NCBI RefSeq assembly: GCF_900182915.1
Contig: NZ_FXUG01000007.1
Location: 62,001 to 126,000, forward strand
Direction: 5' to 3'
Length of the DNA stretch: 64,000 bases
DNA from: Neorhodopirellula lusitana
GTDB lineage: Bacteria > Planctomycetota > Planctomycetia > Pirellulales > Pirellulaceae
Below the pieces are notes generated by a model. That model was not told the origin of the DNA. It made no database searches and saw only the letters and a program-made list of their open reading frames with translations. The position numbers were made by a program, and so were the translations under genes. Shown piece after piece: positions 7,012-15,310 of the stretch. Position 1 is the stretch's first letter. Every line of letters begins with the position of its first letter.

Positions 7012-7140
7012 CACGGATTTTCCGCTAGGCCTTCATCACACCTTCGCGTTTGGTAACGGGCGCTGGCGTTGATAAGATCAGTCGTGATTCAAATTCCACC
7101 ACTTCGTTCATGGCCAGGAAGTACAAGCCTGCCGTTCCCC
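7006..7140 (+). repeat. attC site 7 (last, degenerate right end)
   Basis: Left core around CGCTAAC (7006-7012), then ACGGATTTTCCGCTAGGCCTTC, aligning with site 3 (GCTAGGCCTTCGGCACACCTTC). The right end near 7125-7140 (CATGGCCAGGAAGTAC, GTTCCCC) is much diverged. Array-like sequence ends here. Confidence 0.55.
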
Positions 7141-8004
7141 GTCACGCTGACCATCGCGGGGTTTGCTGAGACATCTGCCCCAGAACCTTGCGGGATCGGA
7201 CTTCACTGCAAAACGTTGCCATTCACCAAAACGGTGATCGTCCTTCAGGCGGCGTTCAAGAAATGGCACCGTTTTGGAGTGCAGGTCACCCAACAGCTCC
7301 CACTGAAAACAGATGAGCCACTCGAGTGCGATCCCAGGCCAGTGCGTAAGCCGCCGAATCCGGCGTTAGTCAGCTATGCGGCGGAGCATTCTTCCCTCGC
7401 CGGCGACGCGTTTTCGCATGTTCGAAAAACGGTCGCAAAGGGTTGGCCTGGGACGCTTCGTGAACCCCTGAAACCCCCAGATATCCTAGGCTGCAACCTG
7501 AGCAGAGCGATGCAGGAAACTTGCCGAGATCGGCACCCAAAACCAGGCCAATCTTCATACTATCCGACATGCTTTGCTAGCAAAAAACGCTTTTGCTAGC
7601 ACTATGCGTAGTGGGTTAGGGGCTCAAAGTCCCAAGATATCGTTCTTGCTGGAATCGCGATTTGGCCGCGACTAATCTTCCGCCCGTCGAACGTGTCGAG
7701 TGTCGCCACGCAACCAGACTCACCCCCAAAGCGAGAACAAAACGGGTCAGATTGGATCACCACGGCTTAAGACGAGACGTGCGGGCGAGACGAAAGTTTT
7801 GTCACTAGGTTGATCGAAATGAAGTGAGTTAGGTTCGGTACCAAATTTTCCTTTTTGGATTGGCACTGTTCATCTTCTCGGGATTCATCAGTCGGACTTG
7901 AGTGGACCGAAGTGCGAGCCAACCGTAGGCAAACTACGGCGGCGAGCACCAGGGACATATCGTTCTGGGACTAATCTTTTGCCCGAATCGAAGAGGACCT
8001 TCAG
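7141..8004. other. Intergenic region right of the array
   Basis: About 860 bp without a gene I can support. A forward frame from 7069 to 7599 is open but starts inside attC site 7 and has no recognisable domain and an odd composition. The region holds a 10-bp perfect hairpin (7576-7600) and two related copies of a short motif (7637-7686 and 7957-7985), the second just before the next gene. Confidence 0.5.
7576..7600. repeat. Perfect 10-bp hairpin
   Basis: GCTAGCAAAA and its exact complement TTTTGCTAGC flank the loop AACGC. The tip-side A/T runs lie inside the stem and no T-tract follows, so termination is possible but not certain. Confidence 0.5.
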
Positions 8005-8775
8005 ATGACGTGCAAGCCCCTTATTGGCTTGAATGCTGATTTCCGAGCCGCCGCTCGAACCACCCCCGCCTTCGCTTATATCGCGCAGGGGTACTACCAA
8101 TCGATCATCAATGCGGGAGGCGTGCCCATGCTCGTTCCTCCGCAAGTCGACGAAGAGTCCGCCCACCGCGTCTTGGACGCTTGTGACGGCTTTTTGTTTA
8201 TCGGCGGTGCCGACTTGGATCCTCGTAACGACGGGTTCATGTTACACCCCAGCGTTCGTCCCATGGATGCTGGACGTGAAACCAGCGACCGCATGCTGAT
8301 GGCTGAAATCGCTGAGCGGCGGATGCCGGTCTTCGGTATCGGAACTGGGATGCAGTTGATCAACGTCCAACAGGGCGGGAACTTATTCCTGCACATCAAA
8401 GAAGACCTGCCATCGGCAGTTCCTCACTTCGACGCCCAAGACACGAACCACCGCCACACGCTTGACGTCGAAGGCGACTCGTTGATTGGCCGCGTATATG
8501 GCGACGGCGAAATCCGCGTCACCAGCCGTCACCACATGGCCATCGATGAAGTCGCTCCTGGCTTCCGAGTCACCGCACGTTGCCCCGATGGAGTCATCGA
8601 AGCAATCGAAAGCGAAATGATCGATTGGTTCGCCATGGGCACTCAGTTCCACCCGGAATCGGATGCGGCATCCGCTCTTGATATTCGTATCTTCGAAGAA
8701 TTCGTTGACGCGGTGCGAGCCCACGCTGGGCAAGCCGTTGATCCCGAATCCAGCGAATTCCATCTGGTTGCCTAA
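8005..8775 (+). CDS. Class I glutamine amidotransferase-like (peptidase C26) protein lacking the catalytic cysteine
   Basis: A 256-residue protein of the PuuD-like gamma-glutamyl-GABA hydrolase family. Family landmarks are present: IGLNADFR at the start, YYQSIINAGGVPMLVPP, the GGADLDPRNDG loop and the C-terminal QFHPES histidine-glutamate pair. The nucleophile elbow, normally G-I-C-R-G-M-Q, reads GIGTGMQLIN at about residues 112-121, so cysteine and the following arginine are replaced by Gly and Thr. Without that cysteine a hydrolase of this type cannot form its thioester, so the protein is more likely a non-hydrolytic or binding relative. The frame is intact and full length, which argues against simple decay. 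ATG at 8005 is preceded by an AGAGGA stretch. Confidence 0.85.
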   Translation: MTCKPLIGLNADFRAAARTTPAFAYIAQGYYQSIINAGGVPMLVPPQVDEESAHRVLDACDGFLFIGGADLDPRNDGFMLHPSVRPMDAGRETSDRMLMAEIAERRMPVFGIGTGMQLINVQQGGNLFLHIKEDLPSAVPHFDAQDTNHRHTLDVEGDSLIGRVYGDGEIRVTSRHHMAIDEVAPGFRVTARCPDGVIEAIESEMIDWFAMGTQFHPESDAASALDIRIFEEFVDAVRAHAGQAVDPESSEFHLVA

Positions 8776-9552
8776 CTTGGCGATGAGCCGTGTAAGTGAA
8801 TAGCACTGCACCAAGAACACACTACGGAGAGAGAACTCACTGACATTGATGTGACCACTTGAATCGGTCAGTTGATATTTGACTGTGGATGATTGAGTAA
8901 ACCGCTGGGAACTGAAGGATCAGTTCTAAATCGCACGGATGCGACTTGGATATCCAACTCCGACTGCGGGTTGGGCCCGACGACGCGGAACCTGATCAAT
9001 CCAAACCGATTCCTGCTGATAAGGATTTCAGCAATCAGACGCACGGATGCGAAGTGTTTCATAGAAGCGGTTAGTGAGTTAGAAGAGTCACGGTCGACCA
9101 CCAAACCGGGCTGCCTTCCCGCGAGGCAGCCCGGTTTTTTCATGCGCGTGTGGCTCGGCTCGCGAGAACAGCAAAAGGCCAAAGGCTACCGACCAATTTC
9201 CCGACCAGGATTCAATTTCACCAAGTATCGCTTCCTCGCTTCACATCAGTGGTCAGCATGCAATCAAGAGCAATCGCCTCAAGCGATTTGCCACTCGCCA
9301 CTCGCATCTCGCATCTCGCCAACTAGGCCCCCCGTTTCACAACCACCATTCCGGGGCCACTCGGTTGGCAATCGACATATCCAGATGCACACCTATTTGC
9401 CTGAAACGCCAAGCAAAACGCTCAATTTGCAGGCTGGTTTAAACGGTATTAACGAAACTTTGCCCCAACGCAATTGTTATACTATTGCTCGCTACAGTCC
9501 TTTAATGGTTGTATGCAGGCAATTGTCCCGTTGTTTTCTGGCGAGGTGGCTT
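8776..9552. other. Intergenic region with one terminator
   Basis: The downstream reading frame is open from 8893, but this part shows no conserved protein sequence and reads through a strong terminator at 9104-9140, so I treat it as non-coding. CGCACGGATGCGA occurs twice, at about 8930 and 9041. Confidence 0.55.
9104..9140 (+). terminator. Strong intrinsic terminator
   Basis: A perfect 13-bp stem (9104-9116 with 9124-9136) closes a 7-nt loop and is followed by TTTT within a run of six T on the plus strand. It would end transcription coming from the amidotransferase-like gene; the A-run before the stem also permits leftward action. Confidence 0.85.
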
Positions 9553-12396
9553 ATGCAAGTTGTATCCCTGCGTTCCGTTTTACGCTTGTTTTTGCCCTCG
9601 TTGACGGTGGGTCTGGCGATTTCGCTAGCATCCGTCTCGTCCTCCGGCCTCGCCGAACCGGCCCCTGCGTCAAGCACTTCTCAAGACCGGTCAGTGCACC
9701 GAACGGAGCCCCCCACGGAGTCCTTGGCTGAACGGTTCGCCAATGCGGACACAACCGAAGTCCCGGACTTTCAAAAACATGTGATGCCACTCTTGGGGCG
9801 ACTTGGCTGCAACGGACGTTCCTGTCACGGTTCCTTCCAAGGGCGTGGCGGTTTTCAACTGTCGTTGTTCGGCTACGACTTCAAAGCTGACCACGCTGCT
9901 CTGCTTGCTGAAAACGCAGGTCGCGTGGACGTCGATGACGTTGACGAAAGCTTGATCTTAGCGAAGCCAATCGACGAGGAAATGCACGAGGGTGGCAAGC
10001 GTTTCGAGCGTGATAGCTGGCACTACCACACGTTGCGTCGCTGGATCGAAACCGGTGCGAAGAAAAGTGCAGCTGGAGCACTGGTACTTAACAAACTGAA
10101 GATCACTCCTGGCGAACTGCAGTTCCATTCCGCCGATCAAGAGGTGCAACTGCAAGCGGTCGCATACTGGGAAGATGGTTCTGTTGAAGACGTGACCGCA
10201 TTGTGCCGGTTTGCAACCAATGACGATGCGGTCGCGGCGGTCAATGAGGACGGCGTGGTCAAGAGCGGATTGTCGGGTGACACGCATGTGGTTGTGTCCT
10301 ACGACCGAGCCGTTGTTCCAGTGGCGATCACTCGCCCCGTCGATGTGGATGCAGCTGAAATGCGAGAAGCGATCGCGAATGTTCCGGCTTCGGATCACCC
10401 AGTCGATCGTTTGATCGCAGTGAAACATCAAAAACTGGGCGTTGTCCCTTCGACACGATGCACGGACGCTGACTTCATCCGTCGTGTTTCTTTTGACATG
10501 ACGGGAACCCTTCCGGCCGCCGAGGACGTGAAGTTGTTCTTGGCAGACAAGTCGCCCGACAAACGAACTCGCCTGATCGATGAACTGCTGGAAGCTCCCG
10601 GCTACGCAGCATGGTGGGCGACTCGCATGGCGGACTGGACCGGCAACAGCGACCAACAACTTAACAACGCGTTACCTGTGCAGGGTGCTGCCAGCAAGTT
10701 GTGGTACGAATGGCTGCGGGTTCGACTGGACGACAATGTTCCGTACGACGAAATCGTCGAAGGCATGGTCCAAGCGGAAAGTCGTCAGGATGGCGAATCG
10801 TATGTCGAGTTCTGCGCCGCGATGACGGAAGCATGCCAAAACGGAAACGAAGACCAGTTTGCCGCTCGCGATGGCATGCCACTGTACTGGGTAAGGCGGA
10901 ACTTCCAAAAACCAGAGGAGCGGGCGATCGGGATTGCCTACGCATTCCTTGGCGTTCGAATCGAATGCGCTCAGTGCCATAAGCATCCATTTGATCAATG
11001 GTCCAAGGACGACTTCGAAAAGTTCTCCAAGCTATTCACCAACATTCAGGCCCGTGCGAATACGATCTCCCCGCGAGACCGCGAAGCCCGCGAACAATTG
11101 CTGACCAGCATCGTGGGTGAGGACGTCGATCTCAAGAAAATCAATGGCGGTGAACTGCGACGAACTGTCTATCAGGCTGCGAAGAGCGGTAAGGTCGTTC
11201 CCTTCGGCGAACTTTTGTACTCCGCTCGCAACAAGAACCGTCAACGCAAGAACAAGAAAAATGCCCAGCAAACTGTCGGACCGGTCGGGCATTTGCTCGG
11301 CGACGCCAATCCAATTTCGCTGGCCACGGACCCTCGTAGCCAGTTGATGGATTGGTTGCGTTCGCCAGAAAACCCATACTTTGCCAAGGCGATTGTGAAT
11401 CGAGTCTGGGCGAACTATTTCGGCATCGGGATCATCAACCCAACCGACGACATGAACCTTGCCAACCCGCCAAGCAACGCTGAACTGTTGGACTACTTGT
11501 CGGTACAGTTCATCGAACATGACTTCGACCTGCATTGGCTGCATCGCACGATCACGACCAGTGACGCCTACCAACGCAGCACCGAAGCGAACGCCTCGAA
11601 TCAGCACGACCGTAAGAACTTCAGCCGGCACCTGCCCCGTCGCTTGCCCGCCGAAGTGATTCGCGACGCCGTCATCTTGGCGACCCAGTCGACCAAGACG
11701 GAACAGCGGATGAGGAACGAACTGGATGAGATGGCAATCGCAGCAAGCATCAAGCAAGGCCGCAATAACCGAGACTTCGCGTTACAAGTCTTCGGCCAAT
11801 CCGAACGTGAAAACAATTGCGATTGCGATCGCAGCGATTCACCAAGCCTGTTGCAGTCGATCTACCTTCGCAACGACTTAGACGTCTACAAGCAACTCGA
11901 TTCCAAACAAGGCTGGGTAACGCAGGCGTGTGAACAGTTGGGCGAAAACGGCCCGCAATCCCAGGCCAGCCCAAACCGCGATCAGATCACGCGCAAGGCC
12001 GAAGGCGTGCAAAAGCAACTCATCGCTCGAGTCAAACGTCTACAACAGATGCCGGAAAACAGACGTGAAAAAGCGATCGTGAAATTGAAACAGTCGTATT
12101 CGGGCGTCCGGAAACGATTCGCCACCTATGGGTTCGAGACACCGCCCATGCAGAAACTCTTGCGGAATCCCGATGCATGGGAATTGACGCCCACCAAGAA
12201 ACAGTCCGACATGCAATCCGCGTCGCTGGCAACGATTGTGGACGATGCCTACTTGCGAACGCTGTCCCGCTTCCCTCTGCCTGACGAAAAGCAAACGGCG
12301 ATGGATTACGTCCAAGAATCGGAGTCGACCGCCAATGGTCTCGGCTCGTTGATGTGGGCCTTGGTGAATACGAAAGAGTTCATCATCACGCACTAG
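9553..12396 (+). CDS. Planctomycete cytochrome protein, PSCyt1-BIG2-like-DUF1549-DUF1553
   Basis: A 947-residue exported protein of a family expanded in planctomycetes; its exact role is unsettled, with electron transfer and polymer degradation both proposed. From ATG 9553: signal peptide with hydrophobic core LFLPSLTVGLAISLASV; PSCyt1 haem region with CNGRSCHG (residues 86-92, a C-x4-CH spacing) followed by GGFQLSLFGYD; an Ig-like BIG2-type domain around 165-250; DUF1549 from about 278 (DHPVDRLI) including the ECAQCHKHPFDQW haem-type motif near 474; and DUF1553 from about 590 (FAKAIVNRVWANYFG) to the end. In-frame ATG 9505 is an alternative start. The DUF1501 gene follows 111 bp downstream, the standard pairing. 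Confidence 0.93.
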   Translation: MQVVSLRSVLRLFLPSLTVGLAISLASVSSSGLAEPAPASSTSQDRSVHRTEPPTESLAERFANADTTEVPDFQKHVMPLLGRLGCNGRSCHGSFQGRGGFQLSLFGYDFKADHAALLAENAGRVDVDDVDESLILAKPIDEEMHEGGKRFERDSWHYHTLRRWIETGAKKSAAGALVLNKLKITPGELQFHSADQEVQLQAVAYWEDGSVEDVTALCRFATNDDAVAAVNEDGVVKSGLSGDTHVVVSYDRAVVPVAITRPVDVDAAEMREAIANVPASDHPVDRLIAVKHQKLGVVPSTRCTDADFIRRVSFDMTGTLPAAEDVKLFLADKSPDKRTRLIDELLEAPGYAAWWATRMADWTGNSDQQLNNALPVQGAASKLWYEWLRVRLDDNVPYDEIVEGMVQAESRQDGESYVEFCAAMTEACQNGNEDQFAARDGMPLYWVRRNFQKPEERAIGIAYAFLGVRIECAQCHKHPFDQWSKDDFEKFSKLFTNIQARANTISPRDREAREQLLTSIVGEDVDLKKINGGELRRTVYQAAKSGKVVPFGELLYSARNKNRQRKNKKNAQQTVGPVGHLLGDANPISLATDPRSQLMDWLRSPENPYFAKAIVNRVWANYFGIGIINPTDDMNLANPPSNAELLDYLSVQFIEHDFDLHWLHRTITTSDAYQRSTEANASNQHDRKNFSRHLPRRLPAEVIRDAVILATQSTKTEQRMRNELDEMAIAASIKQGRNNRDFALQVFGQSERENNCDCDRSDSPSLLQSIYLRNDLDVYKQLDSKQGWVTQACEQLGENGPQSQASPNRDQITRKAEGVQKQLIARVKRLQQMPENRREKAIVKLKQSYSGVRKRFATYGFETPPMQKLLRNPDAWELTPTKKQSDMQSASLATIVDDAYLRTLSRFPLPDEKQTAMDYVQESESTANGLGSLMWALVNTKEFIITH

Positions 12397-12507
12397 CAAA
12401 TGATCTGGTTTCAAGCCGATATCCGCGTCCTATTTAATTCAGGTCCGTGGAAGTTTCACCTCGACGCTGTTCCGTACTAACCACCTTTCTCAAGCGAGAG
12501 TTTACTC

Positions 12508-13827
12508 ATGCGATTGCATCAAACTTGTGACGGCCTGCTCCGTCGGGACATATTGCGGATGGGTGCACTCGGCACAGGTGCAGTAGGGATCGGCGGGCTG
12601 TCGATGCCACACTGGTTGTCGATGGCTGACGCAGGCCAAATCGCCGCAAGTGGTGCGAAGCGTGCAATCTTCATCGAGTTGGTCGGCGGCCCATCTCATA
12701 TGGACACCTTCGACCTAAAACCCGACGCGGGCGATGAGGTTCGCGGTGCATTCCATCCGATCAAAACCAACGTCCCGGGGATCGAGATTTCCGAGCACTT
12801 GTCCAAGTTGGCGCAGGTGACAGACAAGTTTGCCATCTTGCGAGGCGTCAGCCACACGTTGGCCGCCCACGACCTGGGCCGCGAGTACGTCAACTCGGGA
12901 AGCCGTCCGATCCCGGCGCTCAAATTCCCGGGCTACGGCAGTGTTGTGACGGCGGAGCGGGAATGTCAAATGGACGTTCCTCCGCATGTCGCGATCCCCA
13001 AAGCCGGTCAAGGTCCCGGTTTCATGGGCCTCGAAAATGCGGCGTTGGAAACGAAAGCGACACCCAACTACGGCCGTAACTTCTCCGTTCGTGGTATCTC
13101 ATTGCCAGGCGACATCACCGTCGAAGAGGTTTCCCGCCGGCAACAATTGCTGAAACGCCTCGATCGCCGCTTCGCCAGCATGGAATCCAACGACCAGATG
13201 CTGCAGGGAATGAGTCGCTTCGGTGAACAGGCCTATGCGATGATCACATCCCCTCGAGCGCGGGAAGCGTTCAACTTGCAAAAGGAACCTGAAAGCTTTA
13301 AGAAACTGTTCGGTGAAGATCCGTTTAGCCAAAGCTGCATGCTGAGCGTTAGGCTGGTTGAGTCCGGAGTGAACTTTGTATCGCTGCAATTGGGCGGCTG
13401 GGACACGCACGCCGACAACTTCACAAAGCTGAAGGACAATCTACTACCGTCCCTGGACTCCGGTCTTTCCGGTTTACTCAACGGGCTCGAAAAACGTGGC
13501 TTGCTGGACTCGACCGCAGTGATGGTGACGGGTGAGTTTGGTCGAACCCCGAAGATCAACACTCGGTCGGCAGAAGGCGGCCGCGACCACTATCCACGAT
13601 GCATGTTCATGTTGATGGCAGGCGGCAGCGTCCGTGGCGGACAAGTGATTGGCGAGAGCGACGACACCGCCTCGGGTCCTCGTCATGAAGCAATCACGCC
13701 TGACGACGTGGCAGCCAGTTTCTATCACAACCTAGGCATTAGCCCGACCAAGGAATTCGAGTCGGACACCGGTCGCCCAATCACCCTGGTCCGAAACGGC
13801 AACGTGATCCCTCAGCTATTCAGCTAG
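12508..13827 (+). CDS. DUF1501 protein with Tat signal
   Basis: A 439-residue alkaline-phosphatase-fold protein of the DUF1501 family, almost always encoded next to DUF1549/DUF1553 cytochromes. The N-terminus carries the twin-arginine motif RRDILRMG (residues 12-19) followed by a Gly/Ala-rich hydrophobic segment, so it is exported folded. Family landmarks include FIELVGGPSHMDTFDLKP, SEHLSKLAQVTDKFAILRGVSH, GGWDTHADNF, TGEFGRTPKIN and GRDHYPRC, the latter providing Asp and His residues of a metal site. Its enzymatic activity is unproven. It most likely forms an operon with the upstream cytochrome gene and acts with it in the periplasm or paryphoplasm. Confidence 0.95.
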   Translation: MRLHQTCDGLLRRDILRMGALGTGAVGIGGLSMPHWLSMADAGQIAASGAKRAIFIELVGGPSHMDTFDLKPDAGDEVRGAFHPIKTNVPGIEISEHLSKLAQVTDKFAILRGVSHTLAAHDLGREYVNSGSRPIPALKFPGYGSVVTAERECQMDVPPHVAIPKAGQGPGFMGLENAALETKATPNYGRNFSVRGISLPGDITVEEVSRRQQLLKRLDRRFASMESNDQMLQGMSRFGEQAYAMITSPRAREAFNLQKEPESFKKLFGEDPFSQSCMLSVRLVESGVNFVSLQLGGWDTHADNFTKLKDNLLPSLDSGLSGLLNGLEKRGLLDSTAVMVTGEFGRTPKINTRSAEGGRDHYPRCMFMLMAGGSVRGGQVIGESDDTASGPRHEAITPDDVAASFYHNLGISPTKEFESDTGRPITLVRNGNVIPQLFS

Positions 13828-13893
13828 GACAAAAGTTCCGCTCGGACGTGAGCCAGATTCAGCGGGGATCAACCCACGCCGTGATCCGAAGAC

Positions 13894-14075
13894 GGACTCA
13901 ATACAGCGAGCTCTTGCTGTTCAACTCAGCGGAGCTAATTGGACAGGATCTACATGACTGACATGATCGCAGTAATCATGTGCCTCATGCAAATCCTGTC
14001 GAAAGCAAGCGAAGCACCACACGCGCTGGTCCTCGCTGGACTTCAATTCAGCGAGCTCTTGCTGCTCAATCCAGC
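13894..14075. repeat. Pair of direct repeats with internal dyads
   Basis: Two copies of a roughly 37-bp element, 13894-13930 and 14038-14075, share CAGCGAGCTCTTGCTG and flanks with only a few differences. The shared core is itself an imperfect palindrome (CAGCGAG/CTTGCTG). They lie between the DUF1501 gene and the convergent permease gene. Confidence 0.6.
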
Positions 14076-14089
14076 AATCTGGCACCGCT

Positions 14090-15310
14090 CTAGAACAGGT
14101 TAGCTGGTTCCGCTTTCAAAAGTTTCCGCAGAGCGATCACGCCAGCGGCGTTGCACATGGCCATCGCCATCGCGAGAACAAAGAACACTCGGAAGCTATT
14201 CATGTGAATCGGGATGGAGGTATGAGCGGAGGTGATTTGGTACAGAACCATTGCCAGTAGCAGCGATGGCGGGAAGGCCATCAACGCGAGCAAGCTAGAT
14301 TGAGACAACAGTGTCTTCACCAGATACCCGTCGCTGTATCCCATCGCCCGAAGCGTCGCGTATTCCGAAAGGTGAGCCGCCACGTCGGAGGCCAAAATCA
14401 TGTAACTGATCACGCTACCGACCACTAACGCCATCCCCACGCCGACCCAAAAGATCAAGCCGATCGGCGTCTGCCAATACCATCGCTGAATCTCTTTCGA
14501 CTTCGCCCTGGTCAGCGTAATCGCCGTGGCATTGGACGCCTGCCCGCCGAGCGAACGCAATCGACGCTGGATCGCACGCAACCCCGCCTCCACTTCGTCC
14601 GGTGACTTTAGGCTCACCAACACCAATGAAACCTTGCCTGCATGCGGCATTGGGGTCAACTTGTCGAACGTCTCCCGGGAACACAACAAAGCACCGTTTG
14701 CCGCCAATCCGGTTCCCATCTTGAATGTCCCGACGACCTTGGCATTCGTCCGAGCGACTTCCGTGGTCATGCCGACGTCCTGCGGTCCGAACGCAATATT
14801 GTTGAGCGGGCCAAAATCTTTCGAGCTGTCTTGATCAATGATCACCGACCCAGCTCGGTTCAATTCCGCTCGAACCTGTCCCTGCAATTCGGGCAAATTG
14901 AAGGCGGGTTCGTCCAAGTCGACCCCCATGATTGCGATGGCGCGGAACGACGCGGGCCTGTTACCCCGCGCAGGCGTTCGCCACTCCGTCACCCCGATAT
15001 CCAACGGAGTCGCTTTGGCAACCTCCGGGACACTCGACAGAAGATTGGGTAACTCGCCTGGCAAACTGGAGGGCGAATAGACATGCAGGTAGTCTGGCGA
15101 ACGCACCAAGATTTGGCATGGCATCCGCTCGTAAACCACCGTCGCGGTCTCACCGACGCTACCCAGGAACCCGAGTTGCATGAAGATCAAGACGATGGCG
15201 AAACCGATGCCGCCGATGGACACAACCGTTCGCATCAACGTGTGAGTGAGGTTCTTCCACGCCAGCGACGTTCTTCGCGACAATGCGGATGCTTTCGGCG
15301 TGCTATTCAT
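14090..15310 (-). CDS. FtsX-like ABC transporter permease (DevC type)
   Basis: A 406-residue membrane protein with one N-terminal transmembrane helix (TVVSIGGIGFAIVLIFMQLG), a large extracytoplasmic domain of about 200 residues, and three C-terminal helices (LIFWVGVGMALVVGSVISYMI, SSLLALMAFPPSLLLAMVLY, FRVFFVLAMAMAM). This is the MacB/DevC layout used with an HlyD adaptor and a separate ATPase to export lipids or peptides. The ATG at 15310 overlaps the adaptor's stop by 8 bp, which I prefer to the upstream TTG-type start at 15379. The adaptor lies immediately upstream on the same strand and the ATPase is divergent. Confidence 0.9.
   Translation of the reverse strand: MNSTPKASALSRRTSLAWKNLTHTLMRTVVSIGGIGFAIVLIFMQLGFLGSVGETATVVYERMPCQILVRSPDYLHVYSPSSLPGELPNLLSSVPEVAKATPLDIGVTEWRTPARGNRPASFRAIAIMGVDLDEPAFNLPELQGQVRAELNRAGSVIIDQDSSKDFGPLNNIAFGPQDVGMTTEVARTNAKVVGTFKMGTGLAANGALLCSRETFDKLTPMPHAGKVSLVLVSLKSPDEVEAGLRAIQRRLRSLGGQASNATAITLTRAKSKEIQRWYWQTPIGLIFWVGVGMALVVGSVISYMILASDVAAHLSEYATLRAMGYSDGYLVKTLLSQSSLLALMAFPPSLLLAMVLYQITSAHTSIPIHMNSFRVFFVLAMAMAMCNAAGVIALRKLLKAEPANLF

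Larger units (their letters stand above)
3341..7140 (+). mobile_element. Integron cassette array without an integrase (CALIN)
   Basis: Seven copies of an attC-type structure recur in one orientation between small genes. Left ends read RYYYAAC followed by ATGGTTTTTACGC or a close variant; right ends read GCGGTG-(A/T)-CG(T/C)AAAAACCTTCC followed by GTTRRRY. The strongest evidence is pairing across each cassette: the first bases of a cassette are the reverse complement of its own distal left core, as expected for circular cassettes inserted by an integron integrase. This pairing is perfect for cassettes starting at 4087 (11 bp), 4788 (13 bp) and 6206 (12 bp). Stops of two genes (5751, 7011) lie inside the core site, as is common in cassettes. 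No intI gene or attI site is seen. Confidence 0.85.

Noticed and set aside
7069-7599. 176-aa open frame right of the cassette array
   Set aside because: It starts inside attC site 7, has no recognisable domain, a Pro/Lys/Cys-rich odd composition, and competing frames on the other strand.
8893-9552. 220-residue N-terminal extension of the PSCyt1 protein
   Set aside because: It crosses a strong terminator (9104-9140) and would put the signal peptide in the middle of the protein.
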